Notes: generated from the sequence alone by a model not told the origin. DNA of 64,000 nt from Polaribacter sp. SA4-12 (GCF_002163675.1 NZ_CP019334.1:3577501-3641500); one strand, 5' to 3'; shown: positions 9,295 through 19,705, numbered from the stretch's first letter. Program-made: numbers and translations.

Positions 9295-10335
9295 TTATCT
9301 AATACTAAAAGCAACTCCTGCTGAGAAAGTATTGTATTCTTGAATAGCATAACTACCAAATATTTTAAAGAAACCTAAACTTAATCTAGCTCCTAGAGTA
9401 GTTGTAAATCCACTAGAATCAAAATCTAAATTAGAAGGAACACTTAAGCTTTTTGTTATTGTTGGTTGTAAAGGATTGCCAGTTTGGTATTCACCAACAA
9501 AAGTACCAGACATTGCATAGCTTGCGCTACCGCTATTGTAACCAATACCTCCGTAAAGATTTATAATAGGGAAATTTAATGAAGCTATTGCTTGAACTGT
9601 AAATGCTTTTAAATTAAATTCTGTTAAAGCGTTTTTAACTTGAATTTCACCTGTAGGTTGATCTGCAATACCGTAATTAACATCCATTGTAGTGTAGGCA
9701 GCTAAAAGAGAAACGTGTAAAGGTGTTTTTTCCATTGGTCCAAACCAATCTGTAATTTCTTTTTTAATTCCTAAACCTAACATTTTTACTGATCCATCAT
9801 CTTCTCCGATGTTAGTTTTTGGTACAAATCTTAGCATTCCTTCAAGTTTCCAAGGTAAACCAATGCTTAGTTGAACAATAGGAGCAGGTATAGCTTTTGC
9901 TGGTAAATCCTCTAAAACTCCACCAGGTGAATCAAAATTTGCTGATACATTATTCCCGTCAATAGTTGTTTTAACGGTCATCGTCGTTGTGTTGCTGGGG
10001 CCTGCAAATGTTGATGCAGTAGTAGAGGTAGAGGTTACAGAAGAGTTGTTTCCTAATACAGCAGAAATGTTAAATAATTCTTTTTCAGTAGGAATCATTG
10101 CTCCACTTAAACCTATTGCTAAGTCAAAACCAAAAGGTTTGTGAACTTTTGCTGTATGATACCATCCATTGTTCATTGCGTTTATAAAGCCTTCCATTCC
10201 TGGGGCAAAATAAGCTTGCATCAGTTTTTTAGAATCAGCAGCATCAGCTAATAAGATAGCTTCAAAACCTTCTTGAGCTTTTACGTTAAAGGTTAAGGTG
10301 AATACACCTATAAAAATTAAAATACATTTTTTCAT
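9295..10335 (-). CDS. Exported barrel-like protein (DUF6588-type)
   Basis: The 346-residue product has a signal peptide ending in VKAQEG. It resembles a Bacteroidota-restricted group of uncharacterised exported proteins that I associate with DUF6588. Characteristic segments are YFAPGMEGFINAMNNGWYHTAK near the N-terminus and repeated amphipathic strands later. The C-terminus FKIFGSYAIQEYNTFSAGVAFSIR ends in alternating aromatic/hydrophobic residues, typical of an outer-membrane beta-barrel. The central region is Ser/Thr rich. Function is unknown. The gene stands between gyrB and mdh with terminators on both sides, so it is probably transcribed alone. Confidence 0.75.
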   Translation of the reverse strand: MKKCILIFIGVFTLTFNVKAQEGFEAILLADAADSKKLMQAYFAPGMEGFINAMNNGWYHTAKVHKPFGFDLAIGLSGAMIPTEKELFNISAVLGNNSSVTSTSTTASTFAGPSNTTTMTVKTTIDGNNVSANFDSPGGVLEDLPAKAIPAPIVQLSIGLPWKLEGMLRFVPKTNIGEDDGSVKMLGLGIKKEITDWFGPMEKTPLHVSLLAAYTTMDVNYGIADQPTGEIQVKNALTEFNLKAFTVQAIASLNFPIINLYGGIGYNSGSASYAMSGTFVGEYQTGNPLQPTITKSLSVPSNLDFDSSGFTTTLGARLSLGFFKIFGSYAIQEYNTFSAGVAFSIR

Positions 10336-10471
10336 TTGTAGTAGTTTTGGTTAATAATTGGTTGTAGTTTGGGGTTTTATATAAGCTAATATATAAAAAT
10401 ATGTTAAAGTATTGTGAAATTAGTTGTTGTTTTGTTAGGGAAACAGGTAAAAACCCTTGTTTTTAGTGAAT

Positions 10472-10498
10472 AAAAAACCCCAACAAAATGTTGAGGTT
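10472..10498 (-). terminator. Terminator of gyrB
   Basis: On the minus strand AACCTCAACA and TGTTGGGGTT pair (one G-U), followed by TTTTATT, 30 bases past the gyrB stop. Confidence 0.8.
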
Positions 10499-10527
10499 TA
10501 GTATTTTGTTAAAATAAATATTAATGT

Positions 10528-12863
<2,336 letters not shown>

Positions 12864-14132
12864 ATGAAGTTAATAAAAAGTATTGTAAAAAAGTGTTTAG
12901 TAGTTATTGTTTTACTATCATCATTATTAGTAATTGGTCAAGAAAAAGAAAAATTTAAACCAACTATTAATTGGAATGTAACCGCTCAAATATGGATGCG
13001 ACATTCAGAGTTAAATGAAGGTTCTTTGGTAAACAATGAGGCTACTAGTAGTTATTCTGATGTTTCTATAAGGCGGTTAAGGATTCCAGTAACATCTCAA
13101 TTAACTCCAAAATTATTTTTCTATTCAATTTTAGGTGGAAACAATTATAATTTTAATTCTAAAAATTTTCAACTAAATGTATTGGATTTATATGTAGAGT
13201 ATGCTTTTAATAAGTCATTTGAAGTTGGTGTTGGTAAATCTGGTTGGCAAGGTTTAAGTAGATGGAATCTTTGTTCTACTAAAACGCCAATGGGATTTGA
13301 ATCTCCTCTTTTTTCTTTAACAACGGTTGGTAAAACAGATGATATTGGTCGTGTTTTAGGAGTTTGGGTAAAAGGACAAACAGGTAAATTAGATTATAGA
13401 TTATCTTTAGGTACGCCAATTGCAGTTACTCAAATTCCTACAGGAAATGTAGATTTTGCTAATAATAGACCAAGAGTTAAAACTTCTTCTTATGTAAAGT
13501 ATCAGTTTTTTGAAAATGAGTCTAATAAATCAGCATATAGTACAGGTACTTATTTACAAGCTAAAAAAGTATTTAATATTGGTGCAGGATTTCAATATCA
13601 AGAAAAAGCAATGAGTGATGGCGATGCATTATTAGCAGGAACCAATTTGTATGATATGAAACATTGGGCTGTAGATTCTTTCTTAAACTTACCTTTAAAT
13701 AATGATGGAGCGATAACTGCTTATTTAGGATACTATGATTATAATTACGGAAAAGATTATATAAGAAATATTGGAGCTAACAATCCAGCAACTGGCGGAG
13801 GTTCTAGTTTTAATGGAGCTGGAGTTGCTTTTCCAATGATTGGTACAGGAACAACTTGGTATACTCAATTTGGTTATGCTTTTAAAAAATCTAACTTTTT
13901 AAATTGCCCAATGATTATTCAACCTAATATTGCAATTCAAACCTCTAATTGGGATGCTTTAAATGAACAAATGACGGTTTATAATTTTACTGTAAATTTT
14001 TTAATGAACGGTAATCATGGTAGAAAAATAAGTTTAGGATATCAACATCGACCAGTCTTTGATGCGGCAACGATTACTCAAAAAGAATACAAAGGAATGT
14101 TTGTTGTACAATATCAGATTTCTTTAAAGTAA
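12864..14132 (+). CDS. Outer-membrane porin, phosphate-selective OprO/P-like
   Basis: The 422-residue product has a signal peptide (VVIVLLSSLLVIGQ) and then a continuous series of amphipathic strands with the pattern of a large porin barrel: SDVSIRRLRIPVTSQLTPKLFFYSILGG, LNVLDLYVEYAFNKSFEVGVGKSGWQG, and a C-terminus ending GMFVVQYQISLK with aromatic and aliphatic alternation. This layout resembles the OprO/OprP-type porins of Bacteroidota. The substrate cannot be read from sequence. It is a single gene with its own -7 box, divergent from gyrB. Confidence 0.75.
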   Translation: MKLIKSIVKKCLVVIVLLSSLLVIGQEKEKFKPTINWNVTAQIWMRHSELNEGSLVNNEATSSYSDVSIRRLRIPVTSQLTPKLFFYSILGGNNYNFNSKNFQLNVLDLYVEYAFNKSFEVGVGKSGWQGLSRWNLCSTKTPMGFESPLFSLTTVGKTDDIGRVLGVWVKGQTGKLDYRLSLGTPIAVTQIPTGNVDFANNRPRVKTSSYVKYQFFENESNKSAYSTGTYLQAKKVFNIGAGFQYQEKAMSDGDALLAGTNLYDMKHWAVDSFLNLPLNNDGAITAYLGYYDYNYGKDYIRNIGANNPATGGGSSFNGAGVAFPMIGTGTTWYTQFGYAFKKSNFLNCPMIIQPNIAIQTSNWDALNEQMTVYNFTVNFLMNGNHGRKISLGYQHRPVFDAATITQKEYKGMFVVQYQISLK

Positions 14133-14177
14133 ATTAAACTCATTAGAAGCTAAAAGTATCATCATTTCAAATTTTAT

Positions 14178-14215
14178 GCGTCCAGAATTTCTCTAAAAAT
14201 GTGAAACTCTAGACG
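14178..14215 (+). repeat. Imperfect hairpin sharing arms with the recQ terminator
   Basis: GCGTCCAGAATTTC pairs imperfectly with GAAACTCTAGACGC and is followed by ATTTTATG. It may end the porin transcript. Its arms GTCCAGAATTTC and CTCTAGAC match those at 5888-5940, so the two loci carry copies of one short dispersed element. Confidence 0.55.
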
Positions 14216-14258
14216 CATTTTATGATTTTTTACCATTCATTTTTGATGTAACAAATTC

Positions 14259-14336
14259 GCGTTAGGGATTGAAGCGGCATCCTTTTTGCTTTTTGCAAAA
14301 AGATATAGTGTAAAGCCCGACCTTTAGGGAACGCCC
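14259..14336 (+). repeat. Dispersed flavobacterial repeat, copy A
   Basis: This 78-base element starts GCGTTAGGGATTGAAGCGGC and contains an ATCCTTTTTGC/GCAAAAAGATAT hairpin followed by AGTGTAAAGCCCG. It ends AACGCCC, so its ends are short inverted repeats (GCGTT/AACGC). A second copy in opposite orientation lies at 21364-21442. I recall close relatives in many flavobacterial genomes. It encodes nothing visible. Confidence 0.7.
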
Positions 14337-14466
14337 AAAAAATAATTTTAAAAGAGAAATTTATACTATATTTTATGATATTAATAATTAAATACTCTTA
14401 TTTTGAAAATACTGTAAACTCTCGATAAAAACTTAAAAAAGAAGATTATAAACGACATTTTCTCTA

Positions 14467-14474
14467 TATATTTG
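14467..14474 (+). promoter_or_regulatory. Candidate -7 box (TATATTTG) of the gat-aspS operon
   Basis: TATATTTG is an exact TAnnTTTG and identical to the box in front of the trp leader. It ends 17 bases before the Asn leader start, giving a very short untranslated leader. No TTTG is present 19 bases upstream, so the -33 region is weak. Confidence 0.6.
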
Positions 14475-14491
14475 ACATCAATAACATTACA

Positions 14492-14539
14492 ATGATAAAT
14501 AATAATAACAATCGTAATTTCAATAATCCTAATTGTTAG
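14492..14539 (+). CDS. Asn-rich leader peptide of the gat-aspS operon
   Basis: A 15-codon frame encodes MINNNNNRNFNNPNC and a TAG stop. Nine of its residues are Asn (eight AAT codons, one AAC). It lies between a -7 box and a terminator hairpin. The downstream operon encodes enzymes expected to make Asn-tRNA(Asn) by transamidation. This is the arrangement of a classical ribosome-mediated attenuation leader: slow decoding of Asn codons would free the antiterminator strand. No leader of this kind for an amidotransferase operon is known to me. The peptide itself needs no function. The frame, stop and hairpins are seen directly; the regulatory role is inferred. Confidence 0.8.
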   Translation: MINNNNNRNFNNPNC

Positions 14540-14602
14540 GGTAGGAAGGTTGTTGTTTAGAAATATATAAATAAAGCCTTCCAAATCGGAAGGTTTTTTT
14601 TT
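14527..14602 (+). promoter_or_regulatory. Transcription attenuator of the gat-aspS operon
   Basis: Four segments are visible. Segment 1 (TCCTA, 14527-14531, inside the leader) can pair with segment 2 (TAGGA, 14542-14546). Segment 2 also contains GGAAGG (14544-14549), perfectly complementary to segment 3 CCTTCC (14577-14582): the antiterminator. Segment 3 otherwise pairs with segment 4 GGAAGG (14588-14593), followed by nine T: the terminator. GGAAGG begins 5 bases after the leader stop, so a ribosome that finishes the leader would cover it and allow termination. A ribosome stalled on the early Asn codons would leave it free. Confidence 0.8.
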
Positions 14603-14617
14603 GATTAAAGAAATGCT

Positions 14618-14672
14618 TCTCGCTTTTTATTGCGAGATTTCAAATAAAGTGTCATTCTCACGAAAGTGGGAA
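14618..14672 (+). repeat. Two small hairpins in the gatC 5' region
   Basis: TCTCGC/GCGAGA (14618-14637) and TTCTCAC/GTGGGAA with a GAAA tetraloop (14655-14672) lie between the attenuator and gatC. The second resembles the GTCATTC-type repeat seen again at 28543-28571. Their role is unknown; they could shape translation of gatC. Confidence 0.45.
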
Positions 14673-14688
14673 ACTAAAAATTGAAGAG

Positions 14689-14955
14689 ATGAGTAAAATT
14701 ATGACAGTGGACATATTGTCTAGTATTAAAGGAGCACAGCCATCAGAAGCCGTGAACAAATTGTTTGAGGTTATTAAAAATGCTAATAAAACAAATAATT
14801 CTTTTAATAATAATCATAATAATGCGGTGACGTTAGATGATTTAAGAGAAGATGTTGTTATTGATAGCCCACAAGCTGAAAAACAAATCATCATTGAAAA
14901 TTTTCCAAAAGAAAAAAACGGTTATTTAGTAGTTTCTAAAGTGATAGAAGAATAA
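14689..14955 (+). CDS. gatC: Divergent GatC-like subunit of the amidotransferase
   Basis: GatC is the small subunit that clamps GatA to GatB in GatCAB. The C-terminal 38 residues (LREDVVIDSPQAEKQIIIENF, then KNGYLVVSKVIEE) match the conserved GatC tail: LREDE, the Ala-rich helix and the G-Y/F-x-V-P/S-K-V-I/L-E end. The N-terminal half does not show the usual HLARL helix. Instead it reads MTVDILSSIKGAQPSEAVNKL and then a low-complexity Asn tract (NNSFNNNHNN, about residues 38-47). At 88 residues it is a little short. It lies 2 bases before gatA in the same operon. An internal ATG at 14701 could be an alternative start. I am fairly sure of the tail assignment and less sure how the N-terminus functions. 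Confidence 0.75.
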   Translation: MSKIMTVDILSSIKGAQPSEAVNKLFEVIKNANKTNNSFNNNHNNAVTLDDLREDVVIDSPQAEKQIIIENFPKEKNGYLVVSKVIEE

Positions 14956-14957
14956 TT

Positions 14958-16358
14958 ATGGAATCGCAAATACATAAAATTCATCAGCAATTGGTGAACA
15001 AAGAAATTTCGTGTACAAAATTAGTGCAAGAAAGATTAGATTTATTAAAATCGAACACGCACAATACTGTCAATTCACTTTTAGATACTTTGGCATTAGA
15101 ATTAGCTGCAAAAGTAGATGCTAAAATTGAAAACGGAGAAGAAATTGGTTTGTTAGAAGGAATTCCATTCGGAATTAAAGATGTGTACATGGTACAAGGA
15201 ACTCTTACAACGGCAAGTTCAGATTTATTGAAACAATATAAATCGCCATATACAGCAACTGCAATTCAAAAATTATTTGATGCAGGCGCAATTCCTTTAG
15301 TAAAAGAAAATTGTGATTCTTTCGGTCACGGTTCTTCTTCTGAAAACACCATTTTCGGAGCCGTAAAAAATGCAATTAATCCTGAATTAGTTTCTGGAGG
15401 TTCAAGTGGAGGTTCTGCTGTAAATGTTGCAAAAGACTTTACAGTTTTTTCAATTGGAGGAGATACAGGAGGTTCTGTTCGTCAACCAGCAGGTTATAAT
15501 AAAATCTACGGATTAAAACCTACTTATGGACGAATTTCAAGATTTGGATTAATGGCATACGCATCTTCTACAGATTGTGTTGGACCTATTGCAAAATCTA
15601 TTGAAGATATTAGAATTGTTTTAAATGTGATGAGTGGGAAAGATATAAAAGATCAAACCACATATCAATCAGAAAAAATATCACAAGAAAATATTTTAAA
15701 GTCTGATGAAATAAAAACCATCGGATATTTTAAAAACTTCATCGAAAACGATGCTATTGATGCACAAGTAAAATCAGATTTCTTAGCATCGATAGAAAAA
15801 ATAAAAGCCAAAGGTATTGAAGTAAAAGAATTAGATTTCTTTGAATCAGATACTTTAGTTTCTACTTATTACACATTAGCAATGGCAGAAACGGCATCAA
15901 ATCTATCTAGATTAGATGGTACAAATTACGGTAACAGAATTGAAGGCGATAATTTAAAAGATACCTATTCAATTACACGTTCAGAAAATTTTTCTGAAGA
16001 AACAAAACGTAGAATTGTTGGTGGAAATCAAGTTTTATCACAAGGTTTTTCTGATGAGATATATTTAAAAGGATTGAACTTAAGAGATCAGATTTCTGAG
16101 AATTTTGAAAAAGATTTTAAAGAAGTTGATATTATTCTATCTCCTGTTACGCCAAATTCGCCACCAAAAATTGGCGATAGTTTAAAGGATCCTTTAGCAA
16201 TGTATTTGTCAGATGCTTATACAGTTGGTTTTAGTTTAGGACAATTGCCAACAATAACTGTGCCTCAAGGAACTGAAACAGGTTTACAAATTACAGCAGC
16301 AAAAAATAATGACGAACTCGTTTTGAAGTTTGCTAACTTCTTAAAAGATACGATATAA
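14958..16358 (+). CDS. gatA: Asp/Glu-tRNA amidotransferase subunit A
   Basis: GatA is the glutaminase subunit: it releases ammonia from glutamine and passes it to GatB, which amidates Asp-tRNA(Asn) or Glu-tRNA(Gln). The 466-residue product carries the amidase signature. The Ser-cis-Ser-Lys triad is visible as Lys in GIPFGIKDVY (about residue 73), Ser in SGGSSGGSA (about 149) and Ser in GDTGGSVRQPAG (about 173). The family is usually 475-490 residues, so this one is slightly compact. The start lies 2 bases after gatC and the stop overlaps the next start as TAATG, implying translational coupling with the GatB-AspRS fusion. Confidence 0.95.
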   Translation: MESQIHKIHQQLVNKEISCTKLVQERLDLLKSNTHNTVNSLLDTLALELAAKVDAKIENGEEIGLLEGIPFGIKDVYMVQGTLTTASSDLLKQYKSPYTATAIQKLFDAGAIPLVKENCDSFGHGSSSENTIFGAVKNAINPELVSGGSSGGSAVNVAKDFTVFSIGGDTGGSVRQPAGYNKIYGLKPTYGRISRFGLMAYASSTDCVGPIAKSIEDIRIVLNVMSGKDIKDQTTYQSEKISQENILKSDEIKTIGYFKNFIENDAIDAQVKSDFLASIEKIKAKGIEVKELDFFESDTLVSTYYTLAMAETASNLSRLDGTNYGNRIEGDNLKDTYSITRSENFSEETKRRIVGGNQVLSQGFSDEIYLKGLNLRDQISENFEKDFKEVDIILSPVTPNSPPKIGDSLKDPLAMYLSDAYTVGFSLGQLPTITVPQGTETGLQITAAKNNDELVLKFANFLKDTI

Positions 16359-19300
16359 TGGAACTGGATAAACTAAATGAATTACTAAAAGCTAACGACT
16401 TAGAATTAGTAATAGGTATTGAAACGCACGTTCGATTAAATACAAAAACAAAGTTATTCTGTTCTTGTGCAAATCAAGAAATAGAGCAACCAAATCAAAA
16501 TATATGTTCAGTTTGTACTGGACAAATGGGAGTTTTGCCTTCTATTAATAAAGAAGCAATTACAAAAGCTATTTATTTTGGAAAAGCAGTGAAATCTACT
16601 TTCTCTAACGAAGTGATTTCTTGGGATAGAAAGCATTATGAATATCCTGATAATCCAAAGAACATTCAAATTACACAGTTTCATAATCCTGTAATTCCAG
16701 ACGGACAAGTTTCTTGTTATAGAAATGATGGAACACAATTTACAGTAAGTTTAACGCAAGTTCATATTGAAGAAGATGCTGCAAAATTAATGCACGAAAA
16801 GAAAGTTTCTTTAGTCGATTTTAATAAAGCAGGTGTTCCGTTAATCGAGATTGTTACAGATCCTTGTATTCGTAATATTGAAGATGCATCAACATATGCA
16901 CAATACATTCAGCGTATTGTTCAAAATTTAAAAATATCTGAAGCGAATCTTGAAAAAGGTGAGTTTAAATCGGATGTTTCTGTGTCTCTTCGAAAAAAGC
17001 ACACATATAATTTAAACCCAAGAACAGAAATTAAAAACTTGAATTCGTTTAAGTTTATGGTGGATGCTTTAAAGGAAGAAATAGAAAAGCAATTAAATTA
17101 CTATATAGATCATAAAGAATTTAGACCAGACCAAACTACGGTTTTATGGGATGCAGATTTAAAGCAAACCAAAACAATGCGTAAAAAGGAATTTGAAGCA
17201 GATTATCGTTTTATTTCTGAACCAGATTTACCTTTTGTAAACATTAAAAAAGTTGTAGAAAGTATAGATGTAGATGTAAGTTCTTTACCTTTTGCTGTAG
17301 AATCTATTTTGATTAACGGAGGAGTTTTGCCTCAAGATGCTAAGTTTTTTACTGCAGATTCTTTACGTTCAGAAATTTTTGTTGCGATTAATAATGAAAT
17401 TAATGATGCTTCTTTTGTTGCTAAAACATTGGTAAATAATATTGGTGCAGATGAATATAAGAACATCTATAATGTAGCTCAGTTAACAGAAATTTTTCAG
17501 TTATTTAAAGAAGATAAAATTACTTCAGTATTAGTTCAAAACGGAATAACATCATACTTAAGAGATAGAACTTTTGATTACAAAAAGTATTTTGATGATA
17601 ATACTATTTCTGAAGACCAAATTAAAAATGCTGTATTAAAAGTAGTTGCAGAAAATGAAGCAACCGCAAATGATATTAAAGCAGGAAACCAAGGTAAAGC
17701 AGGTATTCTTGTTGGTAAAGTAATTGGTATTATTGGTAAAGGAGCTTCTGGTAAAGTTATTAGACAAGAAATATTAAATGCTTGTTCTGGTGATGCTAAA
17801 ACGACAAAGGTTGAAGTTGTAGGCGATTCATCAAAAGAAAATAGCGAACAACCAAAAGCTAAAGTAGAAGAGGAAACATTACCTGAAATTCCTATTGTTA
17901 TAAAAGAGGAATACAGAACACATAAAATATCACAATTATCAGAAGATTCAATTAACGATGAGGTTACTTTATCAGGTTGGGTTTCTAGTGTGCGTGATCA
18001 CGGAGAATTAATTTTTATTGATTTACGAGATTCAAGCAATCAAATTTTTCAAGTACGTTTAAGTAGAGAAACTTTTCCGAATTTAGATGAACTTGTAAAA
18101 TTAAAATCAGAATCTGTTATTTCTGTTACAGGAATTGTTGTTCAAAGAAACGAAGATGATTATAATGCAGGTTTAAGAACTGGTAAATTAGAATTAGAAA
18201 CTTCTAAACTTGAGATTTTAAACTTATCTAAAACGCTTCCTTTTGAAATAAAAAGAGCGATGAAAACGAATGAAGCTACTCGTTTTGAGTATAAGTTCTT
18301 AGATCATAGAAATGATGAGGTTCGTAAAGCAATTGTAAATCGTCATAAAGTAATTAAGTTACTACGTGATATTTTAGATGAAGAAGAGTTTTTAGAAATT
18401 GAAACTCCAATTTTAACTGCAGGTACAGATGAAGGAGCAAGAGAATTTATTGTTCCTACAAGAAAGCAAGCAGGTTCTTTTTATACACTTCCACAAGCGC
18501 CACAACAGTTTAAACAAATGTTAATGGTTGGTGGTTTTGAAAAGTATTTTCAAATTGCACGTTGTTTTAGAGATGAAGATTCTCGTGGAGATAGACAACC
18601 AGAATTCACACAATTAGATATTGAAATGGCGTACGCAAGTATGCAACAAATCATAGATTTAAACACTAAAATGTTTAATGAAGTGGTGAAAAAAATATAC
18701 GGTAAAAAATGGATTTTACATCCTTTTTCAGTAATTACGTATAAAAAAGCGATGGATAAATATGGTTGCGATAGACCAGATTTACGTTATGGTTTACAAA
18801 TGCAAGATATTACTGAGATTGTAAAAGACACAACATTCCAAGTTTTTAGCAAACCTATTGAAGAAGGCGGAATTGTAAAATGTATTAAAGTTTCTGCAAA
18901 AGAGCAAGGTAACAAACGAGCTTCTAAAGGGCAGATAGAAAACTTAACAGCCATTGCACAACAAAATGGTTTAGGTGGTTTGGCATATATTATTGTAAAT
19001 GAAAATGATTTACAATCGCCAATTATTAAGTTTTTAGGAGAAGAAATTGCAGCTAATATCATAAAAGCTACAGATGCTCAAGTTGGTGATATTGTATTTT
19101 TCTCAGCAGCAGATTATGCAACAGCTAACAAAGCATTAGATGCCGTTCGTCAAGAAATGGGACGCATTTTTAAATTAATCAATCCTAAAGAATTAAGACC
19201 TGCTTGGGTTGTTGATTTCCCAATGTTTGAAAAAACAGATGAAGGAAGATGGACATTTACGCACAATCCTTTTTCTATGCCAGCAATCTACGATTTAGAG

Positions 19301-19690
19301 AAGCATATGAATGGAGAAGGAGAGGAGATAGGAACCATCATTGCCCAACAATACGATTTAATTTTAAATGGTTTTGAAATTGGTGGAGGTTCAGTTCGTG
19401 CACACAAAGCAGAAATTTTAGAAGCAACCTATAAAAATATGGGTTATGATAAAGAAGGAATGATGAAAAGTGTTGGTACGATGTATAAAGCATTTCAATA
19501 CGGAGCACCACCTCACGGAGGAATTGCTTGGGGAGTAGATCGTTTAATGATGATTTTAGAAAAGAAAGCTTCTATTAGAGAAGTAATGGCTTTTCCAAAA
19601 ACAGGTTCATCAGAAGATTTATTATTTAATGCACCTTCTATTTTGTCAGATAAAAAGGTTGAGGAGATGAATGTGAAAATTATGAGATAA
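16358..19690 (+). CDS. gatB-aspS: GatB--aspartyl-tRNA synthetase fusion protein
   Basis: One uninterrupted 1110-residue frame joins two complete enzymes. Residues 1 to about 476 are GatB: IGIETHVRLNTKTKLFCSC, the zinc cysteines CSC...CSVC, WDRKHYEYPDNPKN, and a YqeY-like tail ending GKASGKVIRQEIL-type sequence. A charged linker of about 38 residues (478-515, Lys/Glu rich) follows. Residues 518-1110 are a full bacterial AspRS: OB-fold anticodon domain (RDHGELIF), motif 2 (FRDEDSRGDRQPEFTQLD), GAD insertion (about 830-925), and motif 3 (GGIAWGVDRLMMIL). AspRS would charge tRNA(Asn) with Asp, and GatB with GatA/GatC would amidate it on the spot. The His in RDHG matches non-discriminating AspRS. 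No stop, frameshift or internal restart is visible at the joint. Confidence 0.93.
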   Translation: MELDKLNELLKANDLELVIGIETHVRLNTKTKLFCSCANQEIEQPNQNICSVCTGQMGVLPSINKEAITKAIYFGKAVKSTFSNEVISWDRKHYEYPDNPKNIQITQFHNPVIPDGQVSCYRNDGTQFTVSLTQVHIEEDAAKLMHEKKVSLVDFNKAGVPLIEIVTDPCIRNIEDASTYAQYIQRIVQNLKISEANLEKGEFKSDVSVSLRKKHTYNLNPRTEIKNLNSFKFMVDALKEEIEKQLNYYIDHKEFRPDQTTVLWDADLKQTKTMRKKEFEADYRFISEPDLPFVNIKKVVESIDVDVSSLPFAVESILINGGVLPQDAKFFTADSLRSEIFVAINNEINDASFVAKTLVNNIGADEYKNIYNVAQLTEIFQLFKEDKITSVLVQNGITSYLRDRTFDYKKYFDDNTISEDQIKNAVLKVVAENEATANDIKAGNQGKAGILVGKVIGIIGKGASGKVIRQEILNACSGDAKTTKVEVVGDSSKENSEQPKAKVEEETLPEIPIVIKEEYRTHKISQLSEDSINDEVTLSGWVSSVRDHGELIFIDLRDSSNQIFQVRLSRETFPNLDELVKLKSESVISVTGIVVQRNEDDYNAGLRTGKLELETSKLEILNLSKTLPFEIKRAMKTNEATRFEYKFLDHRNDEVRKAIVNRHKVIKLLRDILDEEEFLEIETPILTAGTDEGAREFIVPTRKQAGSFYTLPQAPQQFKQMLMVGGFEKYFQIARCFRDEDSRGDRQPEFTQLDIEMAYASMQQIIDLNTKMFNEVVKKIYGKKWILHPFSVITYKKAMDKYGCDRPDLRYGLQMQDITEIVKDTTFQVFSKPIEEGGIVKCIKVSAKEQGNKRASKGQIENLTAIAQQNGLGGLAYIIVNENDLQSPIIKFLGEEIAANIIKATDAQVGDIVFFSAADYATANKALDAVRQEMGRIFKLINPKELRPAWVVDFPMFEKTDEGRWTFTHNPFSMPAIYDLEKHMNGEGEEIGTIIAQQYDLILNGFEIGGGSVRAHKAEILEATYKNMGYDKEGMMKSVGTMYKAFQYGAPPHGGIAWGVDRLMMILEKKASIREVMAFPKTGSSEDLLFNAPSILSDKKVEEMNVKIMR

Positions 19691-19705
19691 AATGTTTAGA
19701 GAAAG

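Noticed and set aside
14381..14584. 67-residue open frame on the minus strand over the gat leader
   Set aside because: Antisense to the leader and attenuator, AT-rich, with no similarity or own promoter; a shadow of the regulatory region.
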